Of a DNA stretch of 64,000 bases, positions 60,260 to 64,000 are shown in pieces; the first letter of the stretch is position 1; each line of letters opens with the position of its first letter. The translations under genes and the position numbers were made by a program. Source of the stretch: CAZEHS01 sp964649745 (GTDB taxonomy: Bacteria; Bacillota; Clostridia; Peptostreptococcales; Acidaminobacteraceae); the NCBI GenBank assembly GCA_964649745.1, contig CAZYQI010000005.1, positions 81,033 to 145,032 of the forward strand, in the 5' to 3' direction. A model generated the notes under the pieces. The model was given only the letters and a program-made list of their open reading frames with translations. It was not told where the DNA came from and ran no database searches.

Positions 60260-61711
60260 CTATCCCTCATGCTCCGCCAGCAGTTTGTGCTTCACTTCCC
60301 AAAGGGCGTGGGACAGATCCACAATGTACTCATGGGGGTTCTCAAACCTCAGGATCTCGTCCCATAGGGTGGCAACCTGTTCCTTGCAGCGCCGGCGCAC
60401 GGCGTGAATATCCTCCGGTTCGTAGAGACAGCTTCCTTTATCAAAAAGCTTCACCATCAGCTTCTTCGCAGTGAACCTCTTAATAACCTTCCGTTTCCAG
60501 GTGTATACCGGGTCGAATATCACATAATCCTGGGTATCATCAATCGTCTCGCCGGCCATCGTGATAATATCTGCCAGAGCCTTTCCGCTTTCCCTGTCGT
60601 ATAGCCTCCATAGCTCCTTGAAGCCCGGGTTGGTGATTTTTCCAACATTCTCACTGAGCTTAATGCGGGGTTCCATGCCTCCGGCGCTTCCCTCCGCTGC
60701 CACCAGTTTGTACACACCGCCGAACACCGGCTCTGACCGGGAGGTGATCAGTCTCTCCCCAACGCCGAAGATATTCACCTGGGCCCCCTGGATGAGGATG
60801 TCCCGGATAATGATCTCGTCCAGAGAATTGGAGGCTACGATGCTGCAGTCTTGAAATCCCGCCGCATCCAGCATTTTTCGGGCCTCCCGGCTGAGATAGG
60901 TGATATCGCCGCTGTCGATGCGGATCCCCTTGGGCCGGAAGCCTTTGGATGACACTTCCTCCCTGAAAACTTGAATGGCATTGGGAATACCGGACTTGAG
61001 CACATTGTAGGTATCCACCAGCAGGGTACATTGATCGGGATAGGTTCGTGCATAGGCGCGAAAAGCCTCCAGCTCTGTGGCATACATCTGGACCCAGCTG
61101 TGAGCCATGGTTCCCATGGCGGGAATACCAAAGCGACGTTCTGCCAGCGTACAGGCGCTTCCTGAGCATCCCCCGATATAGGCTCCTCGGGCTCCAAGAA
61201 CCGCCCCATCCGCCCCCTGTGCCCTGCGAGAGCCGAATTCCATCACGCTGCGCCCCTCGGCGGCCCGCACGATGCGGTTGGCCTTGGTGGCAATCAGACT
61301 TTGATGGTTGATGGTGAGAAGCACCATGGTCTCGATGAACTGCGCCTGAATGACAGGACCACGAACCGTTACAATGGGTTCGTTGGGAAAAATGGGGCTT
61401 CCCTCCGGCACCGCCCATACATCACAGGCAAACCTGAAGCCCTTCAGATAGGTAAGGAACTCCTCGCTGAAGAGGTTGCGCCCGCGAAGGTATTCAATAT
61501 CCGCAGGGGTGAAGGACAGATTCTGCAGATATTCCACCAGCTGTTCCACTCCCGCCATGATGGCAAAGCCGCCCCCATCGGGAACGGATCGGAAGAACAT
61601 ATCAAAAACCGCAGTTTTTTCGTGCAGTCCGTTCTCAAAATACCCGTTGGCCATGGTCAGCTCATAGAAATCTGCCAGCATGGTCAGGTTTATCCCCCGC
61701 TGTTCATTCAT
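60260..61711 (-). CDS. pncB: Nicotinate phosphoribosyltransferase
   Basis: A 483-residue enzyme that makes nicotinate mononucleotide from nicotinate and PRPP (Preiss-Handler NAD salvage). N-terminal NLTMLADFYELTMANGYFENG, MEFGSRRAQGADGAVLGARGAYIGGCSGSA, PAMGTMAHSWVQMY with the phosphorylated His, GIRIDSGDITYLSREARKMLD and IFGVGERLITS. Its start overlaps the pncA end by 8 bases, so the two enzymes are made together: PncA supplies nicotinate to PncB. Confidence 0.96.
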   Translation of the reverse strand: MNEQRGINLTMLADFYELTMANGYFENGLHEKTAVFDMFFRSVPDGGGFAIMAGVEQLVEYLQNLSFTPADIEYLRGRNLFSEEFLTYLKGFRFACDVWAVPEGSPIFPNEPIVTVRGPVIQAQFIETMVLLTINHQSLIATKANRIVRAAEGRSVMEFGSRRAQGADGAVLGARGAYIGGCSGSACTLAERRFGIPAMGTMAHSWVQMYATELEAFRAYARTYPDQCTLLVDTYNVLKSGIPNAIQVFREEVSSKGFRPKGIRIDSGDITYLSREARKMLDAAGFQDCSIVASNSLDEIIIRDILIQGAQVNIFGVGERLITSRSEPVFGGVYKLVAAEGSAGGMEPRIKLSENVGKITNPGFKELWRLYDRESGKALADIITMAGETIDDTQDYVIFDPVYTWKRKVIKRFTAKKLMVKLFDKGSCLYEPEDIHAVRRRCKEQVATLWDEILRFENPHEYIVDLSHALWEVKHKLLAEHEG

Positions 61712-62375
61712 AATCGATCCCCCTCACCACGTCCACTCCGCTGCCCAGCATCATCATCAGGGCTACGGCATGCATCAGGTCTCCGTTATGAACCCCATAG
61801 TCAAAGGTATCCACCCCATTTATGGGAACAATCACCCGAGAAGGACGGTTGGTTCGGTTAAAGCTGCATTTAAGGGCAACCGAGAACTGTTGGATGCAGA
61901 TATCGGTGCAGTCTCCGACTACGATGAAGGTGTCGGTTTGGGGATGATCCTCCAGCCATTGGTGAAATTCCGGCTCAAGAAAACCGTTGGTAGAATTCTT
62001 TTGTATAAGCATGAATGCGTCAGTCTTTTGAAGCTCTTCCACCAGCTGGCTTTCATAAGTGCCAGCAAGACAGTGGGGAGGATATGAAAGAAATTCCGGG
62101 GAGTTTTCCGGATGGGAATCCATAAAGGCCAGCTGAGGGATTCCCCGTTCTGTACAAGCTCGGCTCAGCCCTTCAACGACGGGAATCAGGGCCTCCACTC
62201 TGGGGCTGTAAAGCGCCCCCGACTTTGCAAATCCATTGATCATATCCACAACAATCAGAACGGCTTTATCCGGTTCAAGAGATGCCAGGGGAACATTTCT
62301 CAGACCCATCAGTTCTCCATGAATCGCTTCTAAAGCACCGCCGCAGTTCAATGCAAAATCCTTGCTGTCCATCAT
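61704..62375 (-). CDS. pncA: Nicotinamidase-type cysteine hydrolase
   Basis: A 223-residue isochorismatase-fold amidase. Catalytic Asp in VLIVVDMINGFAKSG near 46, metal residues around MDSHPENSPEF (His near 103), and the nucleophile Cys in VVGDCTDICIQQFSVALK. Next to pncB, deamidation of nicotinamide to nicotinate is the natural role. The N-terminal 35 residues are longer than in compact PncA proteins. ATG follows GGGAGG, located in the tail of the NrtR-like remnant. Confidence 0.88.
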   Translation of the reverse strand: MMDSKDFALNCGGALEAIHGELMGLRNVPLASLEPDKAVLIVVDMINGFAKSGALYSPRVEALIPVVEGLSRACTERGIPQLAFMDSHPENSPEFLSYPPHCLAGTYESQLVEELQKTDAFMLIQKNSTNGFLEPEFHQWLEDHPQTDTFIVVGDCTDICIQQFSVALKCSFNRTNRPSRVIVPINGVDTFDYGVHNGDLMHAVALMMMLGSGVDVVRGIDYE

Positions 62376-62387
62376 CGTATCCTCCCT

Positions 62388-62540
62388 TTATTGAAACGTG
62401 TTTATCCAATCCGGGTTGAACCGGAACAGCCTGGAGGGTCTGTGCCCTGCCGAGGTTCTGTATTGATCGGTTTCAATCACCATACCGGCTATTTTTCGCC
62501 GAAAATTCGCCTTGATCAGCTTCTGATCCAAGATTACCTC
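62388..62540 (-). pseudogene. Remnant of an NrtR-type (Nudix-like) NAD regulator, C-terminal piece only
   Basis: Reading the minus strand gives an open stretch of about 51 codons with no usable start: YE-VILDQKLIKANFRRKI, then TSAGHRPSRLFRFNPDW before TAA. This is the C-terminal winged-helix end of NrtR/Nudix-related regulators (NFRRKI and HRPxxLxRF motifs). A TAA stop precedes it in frame, and the upstream space is taken by the terminator of the next gene, so the Nudix domain is gone. It ends 13 bases before pncA, the kind of gene NrtR controls. Confidence 0.75.
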
Positions 62541-62569
62541 ATATTATCATAGCTGTATGCATCCTGTTC

Positions 62570-62608
62570 AAAAAAAAATCTCCCCAAGGGCGCAGCCCTG
62601 GAGAGATT
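62570..62608 (-). terminator. Intrinsic terminator of the rhodanese gene
   Basis: AAATCTC...GAGATTT with an inner AGGGC/GCCCT stem; on the minus strand it is followed by a nine-base T-run. Confidence 0.88.
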
Positions 62609-62621
62609 TGATGGTCAGATG

Positions 62622-63176
62622 TTATTTCGCTGTTTCATATTTGGCATCCTGCCATGCAATGATGCCGCCTGTGTAACGGTACACATTTTCATAGCCCAGT
62701 TCTTTTGCGATGCGTGCACCGGCGTCACTGCGTCGGCATGCAACAAATCCACAATAAACCACTATTTTTTTCGATTTGTCCGTTCCCAGCAGAGCTTCAA
62801 AGGCAGCCTTTTGGTCGGCAGTTGCTTTTTCAATGCCTTCTTTAGGCAGCTCCGCATTGACTGCCCCTGGAACATGGCCTTTTGCAAAGAAATCCGCCGG
62901 CATGGTGTCAATGATGATCATGTCTTCTTTTGCATCGACTGCCTTTTTCAGGTCTTCCGTGTTAATCAGGTTGTATCCGCCTTCTTTAACGTCACTGACC
63001 AGTTTGTTCGCTGCTTTTTCAATGGCCACTTCATTGCCATCGATGGCAGTACCCGCTGTTTTCGCCGGAGCCGCCGGAGCTGCAGCATCGGTAGCTGCCG
63101 GTGCAGGTGCACATCCCGTCATCACGACGGATAGTGCTAAAACAAAAATCAAGAGTAATGAACACGACTTTTTCAT
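62622..63176 (-). CDS. Rhodanese-domain lipoprotein
   Basis: A 184-residue exported lipoprotein. Signal peptide with lipobox VMTGC near residue 22 and an Ala/Pro spacer; rhodanese domain about 50-182 with DMIIIDTMPADFFAKGHVPGAVNAELP and the active-site loop VVYCGFVACRRSDAGA (Cys near 142). Such proteins carry sulfane sulfur on the active Cys; the substrate here is unknown. It is a single-gene unit with its own terminator. Confidence 0.92.
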   Translation of the reverse strand: MKKSCSLLLIFVLALSVVMTGCAPAPAATDAAAPAAPAKTAGTAIDGNEVAIEKAANKLVSDVKEGGYNLINTEDLKKAVDAKEDMIIIDTMPADFFAKGHVPGAVNAELPKEGIEKATADQKAAFEALLGTDKSKKIVVYCGFVACRRSDAGARIAKELGYENVYRYTGGIIAWQDAKYETAK

Positions 63177-63260
63177 TTGAATAACCCCCTAGAATTTTTA
63201 TTGCATCAGCTCATTATAGCCACCTCTGCATAAAGGCCGCAAATTTAGATTTCCAATAGC

Positions 63261-63300
63261 AAAACGCCGAGTATTAAAAATCAAAATACTCGGCGTTTTA
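63261..63300. terminator. Terminator of the small lipoprotein gene, possibly bidirectional
   Basis: AAAACGCCGAGTATT and AATACTCGGCGTTTT, a perfect 15-base stem with T-rich ends, ten bases after the stop codon. Confidence 0.88.
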
Positions 63301-63310
63301 TGATAATTTG

Positions 63311-63775
63311 CTATTTTTCAACCACTTCAACGGAAACCCGGTCCGCCTTTGTGTTTTCCATAGAAAGCAGCTCCACCCGAACGTTTTCAATCAGGTATTT
63401 GTGTCCGCTTTCCAATTTCAGGCCTGCATCCAGAAGGCTTTTCTCTGCTTCGCTAAGCTCCTGGCCCGGTGAAACTCCGTAAATGCTGTGCTCGGGAACT
63501 GCCGTGATTATTTTACGCAGTGTTCCACGCTCTCCGCTGATTCCTATGGTGACTTCCGGGTCCACACTCTTCAATTCATAACCGTATACGCAGTTTTCCT
63601 TTTCACCGCCGGTGAGATACTCCGGAAGACCCTTTTCAACCTGGCCTAAGAGAACCCCATCCACCTTAATGTTTTCATTTACCGCTTCATAGGGGTCCTT
63701 CTTGGCACAGCCTGCTGCAGCCATTACTACAAGGGCAATTGCCAACCATACTGCTACGTATTTCTTCATCATCAT
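63311..63775 (-). CDS. Lipoprotein of unknown function
   Basis: A 154-residue protein starting MMMKKYVAVWLAIALVVMAAAGC, a clear lipoprotein signal with Cys near 23. The mature part is a small alpha/beta-looking sequence (VDGVLLGQVEKGLPEYLTGGEKENCVYGYE; VSPGQELSEAEKSLLDAGLKLESGHKYLIE). It was not assigned to a family. The true start may be the second or third Met. It has its own terminator and stands alone. Confidence 0.75.
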   Translation of the reverse strand: MMMKKYVAVWLAIALVVMAAAGCAKKDPYEAVNENIKVDGVLLGQVEKGLPEYLTGGEKENCVYGYELKSVDPEVTIGISGERGTLRKIITAVPEHSIYGVSPGQELSEAEKSLLDAGLKLESGHKYLIENVRVELLSMENTKADRVSVEVVEK

Positions 63776-64000
63776 CCCTCCCAGTTCAGGATTTTATCAT
63801 AACTGAGAAAGGATGGCCAGTGCCCTGTCAACCTCAACTTGTTGCGAAGGACAGTCTTTAATGTTGGCAGGTTCTCCGACTCTTCATCCGATGCCTGACA
63901 GTTCTAAGACTCCCGCTTCCTAAAGCAGCGAGTGGAGAACAGTAGAGGCCCTGGATCCGTTCAACTAAGCTTCGGATGGAGTAGAAACTCCACCCGAAGC
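63776..64000. other. Non-coding right end with strong hairpin
   Basis: No gene is supported in these 225 bases. A hairpin, GCTTCGG-TGGAGT...ACTCCA-CCGAAGC (about 63968-64000), reaches the window edge, and another imperfect fold lies around 63911-63945 (CTCCCGCT...AGCGAGTGGAG). The look is that of an IS200/IS605-type element end or a structured RNA, but the sequence stops too soon to tell. Confidence 0.35.

Overview
The window reads as a chromosomal piece of an anaerobic, amino-acid-fermenting member of the Clostridia (Firmicutes). Supporting signs are strong GGAGG-type ribosome sites, SLH-domain surface proteins, RqcH, PyrR, the yicC-gmk-rpoZ-coaBC cluster, a 2-hydroxyacyl-CoA dehydratase operon of the reductive Stickland type, a CtfAB/thiolase operon, sigma-54 enhancer-binding regulators, and Fur-type iron control. 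The species cannot be named from the sequence. No tRNA, rRNA, CRISPR array or complete insertion sequence was seen.

Layout. 1-5.2 kb: housekeeping genes on the minus strand (coaBC partial, rpoZ, gmk, yicC, dapF) with rqcH divergent. 5.2-12.2 kb: a large SLH surface protein, a subtilisin-like protease with SLH domains, and a DUF2442 protein. 12.2-20.3 kb: a MalT/LuxR-type regulator, a metallo-beta-lactamase-fold hydrolase, a histidine kinase/response regulator pair and an HD-GYP protein. 20.5-22.3 kb: a secreted 5'-nucleotidase with a LysM anchor. 22.4-29.9 kb: a hadA-hadI-hadB-hadC-type operon, a 2-hydroxyacid dehydrogenase and a sigma-54 activator. A near-perfect -24/-12 promoter precedes hadA, and paired palindromes lie within a terminator upstream of it. 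30-36 kb: mtnN-rluD-pyrR, a ferredoxin-nitroreductase, a TetR regulator with a perfect operator palindrome, and a second sigma-54 activator. 36-40.6 kb: prfC and a secreted phosphodiester-glycosidase-family protein.

40.7-46.1 kb is the most unusual part. A six-gene operon (DUF3793 protein, HD-GYP phosphodiesterase, small CxCxxC protein, FeoA, FeoB, FeoB-associated Cys-rich protein) is divergent from a membrane GGDEF diguanylate cyclase. The shared 317-base spacer holds three Fur-box-like sites, so ferrous iron uptake appears tied to both synthesis and breakdown of cyclic di-GMP. 46.2-49.1 kb: ctfA-ctfB-thl behind a second sigma-54 promoter, with three TGTGTA-N10-TACACA dyads placed as upstream activator sites. 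49.2-60 kb: an alpha-glucan/maltooligosaccharide operon (LacI regulator, binding protein, two permeases, GH31 glucosidase, MalQ, GlgP) without its ATPase. 60.2-62.5 kb: NAD salvage genes pncB and pncA, next to the remnant of an NrtR-type regulator. 62.6-64 kb: two lipoproteins and a hairpin-rich window end.

Three dispersed repeat families occupy the gene gaps. One is built on GTCATTGCGAG...GGCAATCTCTCCC, one on GCCACGGAT...ACACGGAT (in one place the first is nested inside the second), and one resembles a CTCCC/CCACCTCC palindromic repeat.

All assignments are from reading the sequence and knowledge of families; no search was run.
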